From positions 136,496-200,495 of the forward strand of contig JAHREW010000004.1 in the NCBI GenBank assembly GCA_020883125.1: a stretch of DNA of 64,000 bases, given 5' to 3'. The translations under genes and the position numbers were made by a program. Below, piece by piece: positions 16,677 through 24,648 of this stretch (position 1 is the stretch's first letter; every line of letters begins with the position of its first letter). Below the pieces are notes generated by a model. It saw only the letters and a list, made by a program, of their open reading frames with translations. It was not told where the DNA came from and ran no database searches. The stretch comes from Microcoleus sp. CAWBG506. Lineage in GTDB: Bacteria > Cyanobacteriota > Cyanobacteriia > Cyanobacteriales > Microcoleaceae.

Positions 16677-18716
16677 TTAAAAGCTAAACTGAGTGCGCAG
16701 ATTTCCGACAAATACGGTGGGGTTGCCATCAAAATTGTTGGCATTAAAGATAGCATAAAATGCCGGGACGATCGCAATATTATTCGTAATCGGGTAGTAG
16801 TACGAACCCTCTACTTCGTACTGAGTACCTCCATTACCCCCGCCTGAGAGCAAAAATCTGCGGCCGGATATGTAATCCTGGGGAACCACAAATGAAATTA
16901 CTCCCAACGCGCCCTTTTTTCCCAAATCGGGAAATCCCATGCCGACTTGAAAAGATTGTACCTTAATATCTCCGCCAGAGCGATCGCGATTTACTGGATT
17001 TACCTCAAGTTGGCCGTAGGAATAGCGCCCGAATAAACCAAAATTACGGCTCAGCAACCAATCAAAATTAACTACAAAAGTATCGGCGCCGGAGTCTCTA
17101 ACTTTCCCCCCGAAACCGTCATCTGCATAGCCGTAAGGGAGCGGTTCGCCCACTGCTCCGCCGATGAATCCATTATAAGGTTTGAGGCTCGATCGCGCGT
17201 AAATCAGTCTCAGATTGAAAGAGTTGCTGGGGGCGTATTCCAACTGGGCTGTCATCGTGTTGGAACTGTTGAACAAACCATCGCTGGGATTGCTAGCGGT
17301 ATTAAATACCGCAGGATTCAAAAATTCGGTATTTTCCGCCATATAAGCAGCGGTGAATTTCAGCGGTTTGGCAATTTGCCAAGTTATAGCAGCGCCCGAT
17401 CCGCGATCGACTGCATTTAACAGTGTACTGCCGTTGGAGTTAAAACTCGTCGCTCCTTTCATGAAAAATGTGAAACGATTGCCGTCAAAATAGCGATAAT
17501 AGTTTAACTGCGGTCCGATCGCAACTTGCACCTTATCTCCAACAGGAAACGTGTAAGACATCTCGCGAATTCCCACAGTATTTGCCGTCGGTACGCCAGT
17601 TTGATCTAAAAACGGCGTTCCCCAAGAGTTGTAAAAACCCGCTGATACCAGTTCATTTGCAGGGGAGTTGCCGTTCCCAAATACTAACTGAGTTACCAGG
17701 GAATCTTTGCCTGTAAATGAAGTATTTAGGGTCAAAAAAGCGTAGTAGCTAAAAGTAGTTTCCGGGCGATCGCGTTCGACGCGAGTCGGTCGATTATTGG
17801 CATCGCGAGTTGGAGGAGCAAAGGCACTACCTGGGGCGGTGCGGCTGCGTTCAGCAGTGATATCGCCTGTGGGAAATGCTGATGTCAGGTTGAACCAAAC
17901 CGTACCATTTAGTTTGGTGGTGGTCGAGAATTGATTGGATTCTAGCTCGGCTGTGCGAGCTTCTAATACATTGATTCTACCGCGAAGGATTGCTAGTTCG
18001 GCTGCAAATTGTTCTTGCAGTTTTTGGACTTTTTCTACATCTTCTTTTTTGACTAAATTAGAACCTCCGGCTCTGATTAATTCCGTAACTTTATCTAGAC
18101 ACGCATTTAAGCCGGCGGCAAATTCGTAGCGCGTCATGGCTCGATTTCCGCGAAAGGTTCCGTCAGGATATCCTGCGATACATCCGTAGCGTTCAACTAA
18201 GGATTGCAGTGCGCCAAATGCCCAGTCTGTGGGTTTGACATCGCTGAGTTGGGAAACGGAGGTGACTTGCTCGATTTGGGAAGCGTCGTTGATTTCTAGG
18301 CTGTCTGTTTGTGGGATATCGGTGATAGTTGTAGCCGGATTTTGCTCTGTTTGAATTGACTCTGCTAAGTCGTTAGATGCGCCGGATGCTTGGGCTGTTG
18401 TTTCTGGATCTTTTATTTCGCTGTTTTGAGATATTTCGGCAGGTTTTTCGCTGTCGGTAGCGACGGAAATATTCTCAGTTTGTGGAAGTTTTTCGAGTTC
18501 GATATTCGCGGTTTTTTCTGGCGTTATCGCAGGATTTATCTGTGGTTGAGTTGGTGCGATCGCCTCTGGTGATGCTGCTAATTCTGCTGTCGCCGCTATG
18601 GCTTCTTCAGTAATGGCAATTTCCGCAGCATAGCTGGCCGGAGAATGCAGCAAATGAATACAAAAAAAGGCTGGCGTTGCTGTCAGCAGGATTTGGAAAA
18701 ACAAAAATTTAGACAT
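16677..18716 (-). CDS. SLH domain and OprB-type porin
   Basis: A 679-residue cyanobacterial outer-membrane porin. Order: signal peptide (ends SYAAE), an acidic low-complexity region, one SLH domain (about 175-235: DVKPTDWAFGALQSLVERYGCIAGYPDGTF), a coiled coil (LQEQFAAELAILRGRINVLEARTAELE) and an OprB-like beta-barrel ending in Phe. The SLH domain anchors it to peptidoglycan. Some family members are linked to iron or carbohydrate uptake. I start at the ATG at 18716, with GAGG just upstream; an in-frame start at 18764 is less likely. Its position in the purine island suggests a role in admitting purines or ureides, but this is inference. Confidence 0.9.
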   Translation of the reverse strand: MSKFLFFQILLTATPAFFCIHLLHSPASYAAEIAITEEAIAATAELAASPEAIAPTQPQINPAITPEKTANIELEKLPQTENISVATDSEKPAEISQNSEIKDPETTAQASGASNDLAESIQTEQNPATTITDIPQTDSLEINDASQIEQVTSVSQLSDVKPTDWAFGALQSLVERYGCIAGYPDGTFRGNRAMTRYEFAAGLNACLDKVTELIRAGGSNLVKKEDVEKVQKLQEQFAAELAILRGRINVLEARTAELESNQFSTTTKLNGTVWFNLTSAFPTGDITAERSRTAPGSAFAPPTRDANNRPTRVERDRPETTFSYYAFLTLNTSFTGKDSLVTQLVFGNGNSPANELVSAGFYNSWGTPFLDQTGVPTANTVGIREMSYTFPVGDKVQVAIGPQLNYYRYFDGNRFTFFMKGATSFNSNGSTLLNAVDRGSGAAITWQIAKPLKFTAAYMAENTEFLNPAVFNTASNPSDGLFNSSNTMTAQLEYAPSNSFNLRLIYARSSLKPYNGFIGGAVGEPLPYGYADDGFGGKVRDSGADTFVVNFDWLLSRNFGLFGRYSYGQLEVNPVNRDRSGGDIKVQSFQVGMGFPDLGKKGALGVISFVVPQDYISGRRFLLSGGGNGGTQYEVEGSYYYPITNNIAIVPAFYAIFNANNFDGNPTVFVGNLRTQFSF

Positions 18717-18774
18717 GATCCTCACACCGTAAATATCGAATAGCGAAACTGGAGGCAGAGCCAAAGCATCTGCG

Positions 18775-18805
18775 TTACCAGGCTCTTTCTGGTAACGAGT
18801 AGATT
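18775..18805. repeat. CAGGCTCTTTCTGGTAACGAG dispersed hairpin
   Basis: TTACCAGGCTC...GGTAACGAG belongs to a short hairpin family also present at about 24602-24640 (CAGAGCCTGGCAACCAG) and 30610-30642 (CAGAGCCTGGGAACGAG). It lies between the ABC binding protein and the porin. Confidence 0.65.
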
Positions 18806-18848
18806 CGTTTGACTCTTGAGCGGTTTGAACCGCCGATCGATCGATCTT

Positions 18849-19970
18849 TTAAGTCAAAGGTTTGCGATCGCCCGCAGCAGGTAAAGCCCGCTCTTCTTTC
18901 GGAGGTAAATAGCTCTCATCAACTATCTTATCAACTGGGGGAGCTGCAATTTTCAAGACTTCTGCTACTTGTTTTGCTGTCGCTTCCAGACGAACTGGAT
19001 CGACTCCGCCCAAGCCAACTTTTTCAACTTCTGGAGTTATATATAGCCTTTCTAAAGCAATTTGCAGGCGACGCTTTTCCGCATTTTTGTCCATCAAGCT
19101 ATCTCCAGCTTTCACCACCGATTCCAATCCGGCTGTCGGATCTTTTAACGTATCTTGGAGTCCTTTAAAATACGCTCTCAAAAAGCCTTTTACTACTTCT
19201 GGATTTTTATCTAAAAATGCTTTTTTGACAACGATCGCATTTCCGTACAAATCTAAACCGTTATCGGTATAGTAAAAGACATTCATATCTTCTGGCTTTT
19301 TGCCTGCTTTTTCTAACGCGGGGATGATGGTGGTTGCAAAACCGCTGACTGCATCCACATCGCCTTTAATTAATAATGTTTCGCGCAGCTTTGGTTCCAT
19401 GGTAATCCACTCTACGCCATCGGCGGGTACGCCCACTTTTTGGGCAAATACCGGCCACAATTTGCGCGGTGCATCTCCTGCGGGTGCTCCTAGCTTTTTG
19501 CTGGCTAATGCTTTGGGATCGGCTATGTTGCTCGATTTGAGGGTGACTATGGAAAAGGCCGATCGATTGTAAGGTACTGCAACTGCTACTACTGGATCGT
19601 TGGGATTCTTGGCGTTGAACTCCATCATGGAGTAAATATCGCCAAATCCGATCTCGAATTGACCTGCTGCAACTTTGGTAATTGTATCAGATGAACCGTA
19701 CCCCCGTTCGATTTTGACATCCAATCCTTCGGCTGGAAAATAGCCTTTGTCGATCGCCATTGTCAGCGGTGCGTTGTCGCCTTGTAACAGCCAAGATGGA
19801 TTGACTTTAATGCTGCGTTTCTGTGACGTATCGGCGGCTGTGGTGGCAGTTGCTCCCCCCGATGCAGGGGTAGTTGCGGCATTCGGCTGCTGAGATTGGC
19901 AGCTACTTAGAATTAGTAGCGCTGCGATCGGCACTAGGGATAGCGATCGTCCTAACCACGTATTTTTCAT
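18849..19970 (-). CDS. NMT1/THI5 (SsuA-like) ABC substrate-binding lipoprotein
   Basis: A 373-residue periplasmic binding protein with signal peptide and lipobox (ILSSC). Motifs are NPSWLLQGDNAPLTMAIDKGYF, GYGSSDTITKVAAGQFEIGFGD and DPKALASKKLGAPAGD. Relatives bind nitrate, sulfonates, taurine, pyrimidines or riboflavin. It is divergent from its ATPase and permease genes across a region with three operator-like sites. That arrangement and the flanking purine genes suggest a purine or ureide ligand, not proven by sequence. Confidence 0.88.
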   Translation of the reverse strand: MKNTWLGRSLSLVPIAALLILSSCQSQQPNAATTPASGGATATTAADTSQKRSIKVNPSWLLQGDNAPLTMAIDKGYFPAEGLDVKIERGYGSSDTITKVAAGQFEIGFGDIYSMMEFNAKNPNDPVVAVAVPYNRSAFSIVTLKSSNIADPKALASKKLGAPAGDAPRKLWPVFAQKVGVPADGVEWITMEPKLRETLLIKGDVDAVSGFATTIIPALEKAGKKPEDMNVFYYTDNGLDLYGNAIVVKKAFLDKNPEVVKGFLRAYFKGLQDTLKDPTAGLESVVKAGDSLMDKNAEKRRLQIALERLYITPEVEKVGLGGVDPVRLEATAKQVAEVLKIAAPPVDKIVDESYLPPKEERALPAAGDRKPLT

Positions 19971-20084
19971 GAAAAAAAGCTTGCTATTTGGACCACAAAC
20001 TGAGGGGAAAACCCCTGTAGCTCACCAAACGCGATCGCTTATGTTTGCGGATTTCGCGTCAAAGTAAAGCTGCTAATCGGCTTC

Positions 20085-20126
20085 TTGTATACTGTATTGT
20101 TTTGTTTTTAAGCATACTGTATACAA
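20085..20126. promoter_or_regulatory. Candidate GntR operators, copies 2 and 3 (inverted pair)
   Basis: TTGTATACTGTAT at 20085-20097 and ATACTGTATACAA at 20114-20126 form an imperfect inverted pair with a 16-base spacer. Both match the core upstream of allC. The site lies about 115 bases upstream of the binding-protein start. Confidence 0.6.
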
Positions 20127-20302
20127 AGACACAGTTTTTCGGTTTTTGTCAAACAATAATCAAATAGACAAGGGGAGATTTGGGGCAGTATTTGCTGATA
20201 CTGCGATCGCTGGCTAGATTATCCAAAAGTTTGTATTTTGCGATACAGACAATGGAAAAGTTATCTACAATAACTATAAGTGATAAGTTTTGAAGAAATA
20301 AG

Positions 20303-20316
20303 TGTATACAGCATAC
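20303..20316. promoter_or_regulatory. Candidate GntR operator, copy 4
   Basis: TGTATACAGCATAC lies about 50 bases before the GTG start of the ABC ATPase gene, a position suited to repression of that promoter. It differs from the other copies by two bases in the right half. Confidence 0.5.
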
Positions 20317-20367
20317 GTTTAAGAAAACACTGTTGAGTTTATCCGAAAAAAAGGAGGTAAAGTAACT

Positions 20368-21195
20368 GTGGTACAGCCGAAAATGGTAACAGATGCGCTC
20401 GAAACGCAAGAACCGACTCTTTTGGAATTCGATCGCGTGGGTTTAGAGTATCGAGTTGACGGTCAACCCAGACGAATTATCGACGAGATTTCGCTGTCGA
20501 TCGCCCAAGGAGAATTTGTGTCCTTTGTAGGTCCTAGCGGTTGCGGTAAAACATCTATCTTAAGGATGGTTTCCGGGCTGTCTCCAGCGCCGATTGGCGA
20601 AGTTAGGATGCGGGAAAAGAAAATTATCAAACCGCTAAAAAATGTCGGAATTGCCTTTCAGAATCCAGTGCTGTTACCTTGGCGAAATACCCTCGACAAC
20701 GTACTTTTGCCGCTGGAAGTAGTGCAGCCTTACAAGCGAGAATCAAAAGATCCGAAGCGGCGCGAAATGTTTGTGCGCCAAGCCCAAGAATTGTTAGCTA
20801 CCGTCGGATTGCAAGACTTTCAAAAACAGTTTCCCTGGCAATTGTCAGGCGGAATGCGACAGAGGGCTTCCCTGTGTCGGGGATTAATTCACCAACCGGA
20901 AATCCTGCTGTTAGACGAACCTTTTGGGGCGTTAGATGCTTTCACTCGCGAGGAAATGTGGGTGATGTTGCAAGAGTTGTGGATGCGGGTGAAGTGCGTT
21001 TGCATCCTGATCACTCATGATTTGCGCGAGGCAGTTTTCTTGTCAGATACAGTTTATGTGATGGGCCCGCGTCCGAGTTCCATCGTCTACAAAGTAAAAG
21101 TCAATCTCCCCCGTCCTACCAATCTAGATATGATGATGTCGGATGATTTCAATCACATTGTAGCAGAACTGCGTCGCCACATTCACCGCAATTAA
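20368..21195 (+). CDS. ABC transporter ATP-binding protein (SsuB/TauB-like)
   Basis: A 275-residue nucleotide-binding subunit with Walker A GPSGCGKTS, Q-loop IAFQNPVLLPW, signature LSGGMRQR, Walker B ILLLDEPFGALD and switch His in LITHDLREA. The start codon is GTG with AAGGAGGT about nine bases upstream. It forms an operon with the permease 16 bases downstream, and its binding protein is encoded divergently. Confidence 0.94.
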   Translation: MVQPKMVTDALETQEPTLLEFDRVGLEYRVDGQPRRIIDEISLSIAQGEFVSFVGPSGCGKTSILRMVSGLSPAPIGEVRMREKKIIKPLKNVGIAFQNPVLLPWRNTLDNVLLPLEVVQPYKRESKDPKRREMFVRQAQELLATVGLQDFQKQFPWQLSGGMRQRASLCRGLIHQPEILLLDEPFGALDAFTREEMWVMLQELWMRVKCVCILITHDLREAVFLSDTVYVMGPRPSSIVYKVKVNLPRPTNLDMMMSDDFNHIVAELRRHIHRN

Positions 21196-21211
21196 AAAAC
21201 ACGAGAAAGCA

Positions 21212-21982
21212 ATGGATAATTTAGAGAAATTTGCACGCTCAAAAACAGCAAGTGTTGTGATGCCAATTGCTGCGACTATCTTGCTGTTCCTGGTGTGGGA
21301 AATTCTGGTATTTTTGTTTAAAATTCCTCCCTATAACTTGCCCGCACCTTCGGCGATTCTGGCCGCTACTTTCAACCAAAGTCAGGCACTGATCGAAAAC
21401 AGCGGCCAAACTTTGTTTACAACTTTAGCGGGTTTTCTCATCGCCATTGTCGCTGGCATAGTGCTGGGGTTTCTCATCGGGTATTCGCGCATTGCCTATG
21501 TAGTTCTTTACCCGCTATTAGTTGGGTTCAATACTGTACCGAAAGTCGCGTTAGTGCCGCTGTTTGCGCTGTGGTTTGGCATCGGCACAGTGCCAGCAAT
21601 TCTCACTGCTTTTTTGCTGGCATTTTTCCCGATCGCGGTTAACGTAGCTTTAGGATTAGATACAGTGGAACCAGAGATGAAAGATGTGATGCGATCGCTT
21701 GGTGCATCCCAGATTGAAATTTTCCAAAAAGTGGGTTTCCCCCACACCTTACCCTACGTCTTTGCATCCCTAAAAGTAGCAATTTCCCTTGCCTTTGTCG
21801 GCGCTGTAATTTCGGAAACAGTAGCATCCAACAAAGGCTTAGGCTACTTAATTGTCACGGCGAGTTCTAACTTTGACGTGCCTTTAGGTTTTGCAGGATT
21901 GATGGTTTTGGCGGTGATGGGAACCGTGCTTTATGGCTTGTTTGCGGCGGCGGAGAAGTACCTAATTTACTGGGCGCGGTGA
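21212..21982 (+). CDS. ABC transporter permease (SsuC/TauC-like)
   Basis: A 256-residue inner-membrane protein with about six helices and the BPD_transp_1 cytoplasmic loop (EPEMKDVMRSLGASQIEIFQKVGFPHTLP), the EAA motif that docks on the ATPase. It is co-transcribed with the ATPase gene. The gene end overlaps an opposite-strand small ORF by 16 bases. Confidence 0.93.
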   Translation: MDNLEKFARSKTASVVMPIAATILLFLVWEILVFLFKIPPYNLPAPSAILAATFNQSQALIENSGQTLFTTLAGFLIAIVAGIVLGFLIGYSRIAYVVLYPLLVGFNTVPKVALVPLFALWFGIGTVPAILTAFLLAFFPIAVNVALGLDTVEPEMKDVMRSLGASQIEIFQKVGFPHTLPYVFASLKVAISLAFVGAVISETVASNKGLGYLIVTASSNFDVPLGFAGLMVLAVMGTVLYGLFAAAEKYLIYWAR

Positions 21983-22122
21983 TGGGATGGATTCAACCAA
22001 ACCCAGTGCCGGAAATTGCGGTGCATATGGCCCATCGGTTCTTCGTGCTCAGCCTGTTTGATGTCTGCTACAGGTAATGGCGCGGGGGATTTTTTTGTGA
22101 ATTTGCGATTGAAGAATGTCAT
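21967..22122 (-). CDS. Small 51-residue protein, unknown
   Basis: A short ORF beginning MTFFNRKFTKK and containing HMHRNFRHWVWLNPS, rich in His and basic residues. The start has a strong GGAGG about eight bases upstream, which is the main support. It could close the minus-strand group hpxO-uraH-Rieske-uraD, although a palindromic repeat intervenes. I recognise no family and predict no membrane segment. A chance ORF cannot be excluded. Confidence 0.45.
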   Translation of the reverse strand: MTFFNRKFTKKSPAPLPVADIKQAEHEEPMGHMHRNFRHWVWLNPSHHRAQ

Positions 22123-22164
22123 AACTTTGCCTCCAAGATAGTTTTTCTGGGAGGCACATGGAAA

Positions 22165-22200
22165 CCTGTCACCATACCAGCTTGATTTGGTATGTCCGAA
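22165..22200. other. Short hairpin ACCATACCAG...TTGGTATGT
   Basis: ACCATACCA and TGGTATGT can pair across a short AT-rich loop just upstream of the 51-residue ORF on the minus strand. It may be a leader structure or a weak terminator. Confidence 0.4.
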
Positions 22201-22299
22201 TCTTTTTCTGTGCCTTATGATACTAATATACAACTATTTTGGTGGAAAGTATCGCCCGATCGGGTGATATTTCCTGCATTTAAATTGTGATTGGGCCCC

Positions 22300-22364
22300 A
22301 GAAACCGGGTTTTTTGGGAATCTGCGGGCTGTAACGCAGTATTTTCGTAAAAACCCGGTTTCTT
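22300..22364. repeat. AGAAACCGGGTTTTT inverted repeat, copy 2
   Basis: CAGAAACCGGGTTTTTT (22300-22316) is inverted at 22349-22363, with an inner GCGGGCTGTAACGC segment. It ends 13 bases from the uraD stop codon, a terminator-like place, but the arms match the copy at puuE and so belong to a dispersed family. Confidence 0.85.
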
Positions 22365-22376
22365 GAGTCGGAGTGA

Positions 22377-22877
22377 TTAATTTCGGATTGCTGACTCGAT
22401 GCGAAAGCGGGCTATTTCGCAAATTTCAGCTACAGCCTGCTGCATTTCAGTTTCTGGGGAATTGTCCAGGCGCTGTTTAAATGCTGCGAGAATGCTGGTT
22501 TTAGTATGGTTTTTCACCGCCACAATGAAGGGAAAACCAAACTTTTCGCGGTACGATCGATTTAGGGATTGAAAGCGATCGAACTCGTCAACTGACAGCC
22601 TATCCAAACCCGCACCGGCTTGTTCGCTAACGGAGGCTTCTGCCATTTTTGCTTTGCTTCCTAAATCCGGGTGGGCTTGAATTAAAGCTAGTTTTTCGCC
22701 GACATTCATGGCGCTGACTACTGTTACCATTTTGGCGTATAAGTCGGCTGTGGATGCAAAAGGGCGATCGTCCCAAGTGCGACGGGCGATGTCGGGCGTG
22801 TGTTCAAAAATCGCGCCCAAAGCTTGGGTAAATTCTTCCTGGCTGAGTTGGTTGAGTTGAACTAAAGAGTATGGCAT
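22377..22877 (-). CDS. uraD: OHCU decarboxylase
   Basis: A 166-residue 2-oxo-4-hydroxy-4-carboxy-5-ureidoimidazoline decarboxylase giving S-allantoin. Family segments are FEHTPDIARRTWDDRPF, LIQAHPDLGSKAKMAEASVSEQAGAGLDRL and FIVAVKNHTKTSILAAFKQRLDN; the HPDLG His is the likely catalytic residue. The length matches the single-domain family. Confidence 0.95.
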   Translation of the reverse strand: MPYSLVQLNQLSQEEFTQALGAIFEHTPDIARRTWDDRPFASTADLYAKMVTVVSAMNVGEKLALIQAHPDLGSKAKMAEASVSEQAGAGLDRLSVDEFDRFQSLNRSYREKFGFPFIVAVKNHTKTSILAAFKQRLDNSPETEMQQAVAEICEIARFRIESAIRN

Positions 22878-22926
22878 TTTGAATCGGGTTGATTATGTTC
22901 AATTTTTGTTTTACTTTTTAGTACAT

Positions 22927-22990
22927 CGAACCGCGAAGGCGCGAAGGGCACGAAGGAAGAAGAGGGAAGAAGAAGAAGAAGGAAGTAGTA
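22927..22990. repeat. ACCGCGAAGG repeat followed by GAAGAAGGAA run
   Basis: GAACCGCGAAGGCGCGAAGGGCACGAAGG followed by purine-rich GAAGAAG units. Same family as at 11550. Confidence 0.75.
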
Positions 22991-23022
22991 AATAATCTTC
23001 AACTGTTGATTGACTATGATTC

Positions 23023-23086
23023 CTGTAGGGGCGGGTTTCACCAACAATAGTCGCCAAAAACCGACTATCTCAAAAACCCGCCCCGG
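23023..23086. repeat. GTAGGGGCGGGTTT palindromic element
   Basis: Left arm GTAGGGGCGGGTTTCACC, inner GTCGCC...GACTATCTC and right arm AAAACCCGCCCC, ending 8 bases before the Rieske gene stop. Same family as 39270-39440 and 56310-56524. Confidence 0.8.
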
Positions 23087-23093
23087 CTATGTA

Positions 23094-24110
23094 TTATGGA
23101 CTGACTTTGGTTTTTTCGGTTTCGCCGTGGGCTTTTAGGAGTGCTGCAATTTTGCGGCGCATGATAATTCCCGGCTTATCTGTTAGCATATGTTGTTCTT
23201 GGTTGATGTCGAGGGGTACGTCCCAATCTGTTGTTTCTAAAATGCGTTTGTCTTCTAATGTAACGGCGCGATCGAAGGCAATAATGTCGCTGGTTTTGGC
23301 ATCTGTTTCGGTGTCGTTGCGGAGGCAAAATTGCACCATTTGAGAAGTGGAATCGTTAATCGGAGTCATGGTATTGACAATGATGTGAACGAGTCCATTT
23401 GGGTAAACAATCCTGAGTTTGACGGTAAATGGCATAAACCAAATTCCATCGATTGTCCGCACTGTTTCCTGTTCCTCCATTTTTAAGTTTTGCTGTTGCT
23501 GGGCAGGATTGACTACACCTAAAACGCTGTGATAGTGTAGTTCCCATTCTGTTTCTTGAAATTCCATTACATCCGGTGTCAGATGTGATTCGCTACCGAA
23601 GGTTGTGGTATGTACAAAAGTAGGATGAGCCATGTCTAATTCATTTTCCATTACTCGCAATCCTGCGCAATTCCATGGTTCGTAAAATTCGTGAATTTGG
23701 CGGTAGTTGGGGTCTGAAGCTTCGGGAATATCGGGAATATCTGTTAGGGGTTCTCCCAGACAAACCCAAGCGTATCCGTAGCGATCGCACGTTTGGTATG
23801 CTTTTACTTTGTAGTTAGGAGAGATGGTGTCTTTTTGCTGCTGCGGAACGCAAACACAGGTTCCAGATGAGTTAAATGTCCAGCCGTGGTAGGCACAGGA
23901 AATGTTACCATCGACAACTTTTCCTAGGGAAAGTTTGGCTGTGCGGTGACAGCATCTGTCTTCAACTGCTGCGGGTTTACCTTGGGAATCTAACCACAAA
24001 ACTATGGGTTCTCCTAATAGTTCAAAACCTTTTGGTTCGCCGGACAATTGGGCTGTGGGAATGACTGGATACCAGAATTGTTTGAAAACAGGTTGCTTTG
24101 TAACTAACAT
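23094..24110 (-). CDS. Rieske [2Fe-2S] non-heme iron oxygenase
   Basis: A 338-residue oxygenase alpha subunit. The Rieske ligands are C53/C54-H55 and C72-x2-H75 (CCHR...CAYHGW). The mononuclear iron site shows N156/D159 and H162/H167 in ENELDMAHPTFVH. The family includes PaO, VanA and the Klebsiella HpxD hypoxanthine/xanthine oxygenase. Placement between uraH and uraD makes purine-ring hydroxylation to urate the leading hypothesis. No reductase is encoded nearby, so a photosynthetic ferredoxin could supply electrons. Confidence 0.85.
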   Translation of the reverse strand: MLVTKQPVFKQFWYPVIPTAQLSGEPKGFELLGEPIVLWLDSQGKPAAVEDRCCHRTAKLSLGKVVDGNISCAYHGWTFNSSGTCVCVPQQQKDTISPNYKVKAYQTCDRYGYAWVCLGEPLTDIPDIPEASDPNYRQIHEFYEPWNCAGLRVMENELDMAHPTFVHTTTFGSESHLTPDVMEFQETEWELHYHSVLGVVNPAQQQQNLKMEEQETVRTIDGIWFMPFTVKLRIVYPNGLVHIIVNTMTPINDSTSQMVQFCLRNDTETDAKTSDIIAFDRAVTLEDKRILETTDWDVPLDINQEQHMLTDKPGIIMRRKIAALLKAHGETEKTKVSP

Positions 24111-24197
24111 ATTCTCTCCTATTCTAAATAATAATTAAACCCTTCTTCCTTCTTCTCTCTCCCCTCTTCCTTCTTCCTTCTTCCTTCTTCCCTCTAT

Positions 24198-24560
24198 TCA
24201 ACTACCGCGATAGGTGCTATAAGACCAAGGAGAAACTAGCAAAGGTACGTGATAGTGTGCCGTGATATCGGCAATGCCGAACTGAATCGGAATGCTATTT
24301 AAAAAAGGCGGTTCTGGCAAATTTTTGGCAGATTGCGCGAAGTATTCGCCAACGGAAAAGACTAATTCGTAAACTCCTGGTTTGAGTTCGCTTTCTGATA
24401 GTAACGGGGCTGCGGTGCGGCCGTCGGCATTCGTTGTTACAGTTTTCAACAGGGTTTTTGCGCCGGATTTTGGGTCAATAGATTGCAGGGCGATCGACAT
24501 ATTTGCTGCCGGACACCCGCTGGCTGTATCGAGAACGTGAGTAGTAAGTTTTCCTGACAT
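24198..24560 (-). CDS. uraH: 5-hydroxyisourate hydrolase
   Basis: A 120-residue transthyretin-like enzyme that hydrolyses HIU, the unstable product of urate oxidation. It has the N-terminal [13 protein letters not shown] motif (His8) and the C-terminal signature ending YRGS, both active-site elements. The gene is preceded by hpxO and followed by the Rieske gene on the same strand. A CTTCTTCC pyrimidine run (24145-24193) follows the stop codon. Confidence 0.95.
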   Translation of the reverse strand: MSGKLTTHVLDTASGCPAANMSIALQSIDPKSGAKTLLKTVTTNADGRTAAPLLSESELKPGVYELVFSVGEYFAQSAKNLPEPPFLNSIPIQFGIADITAHYHVPLLVSPWSYSTYRGS

Positions 24561-24648
24561 TATTGAATGATTGATTAACTGCTAATTTCTACTCGTCAAC
24601 TCGTTACCAAGCAGAGCCTGGCAACCAGACTAACGGCGCTAGTTTCTA

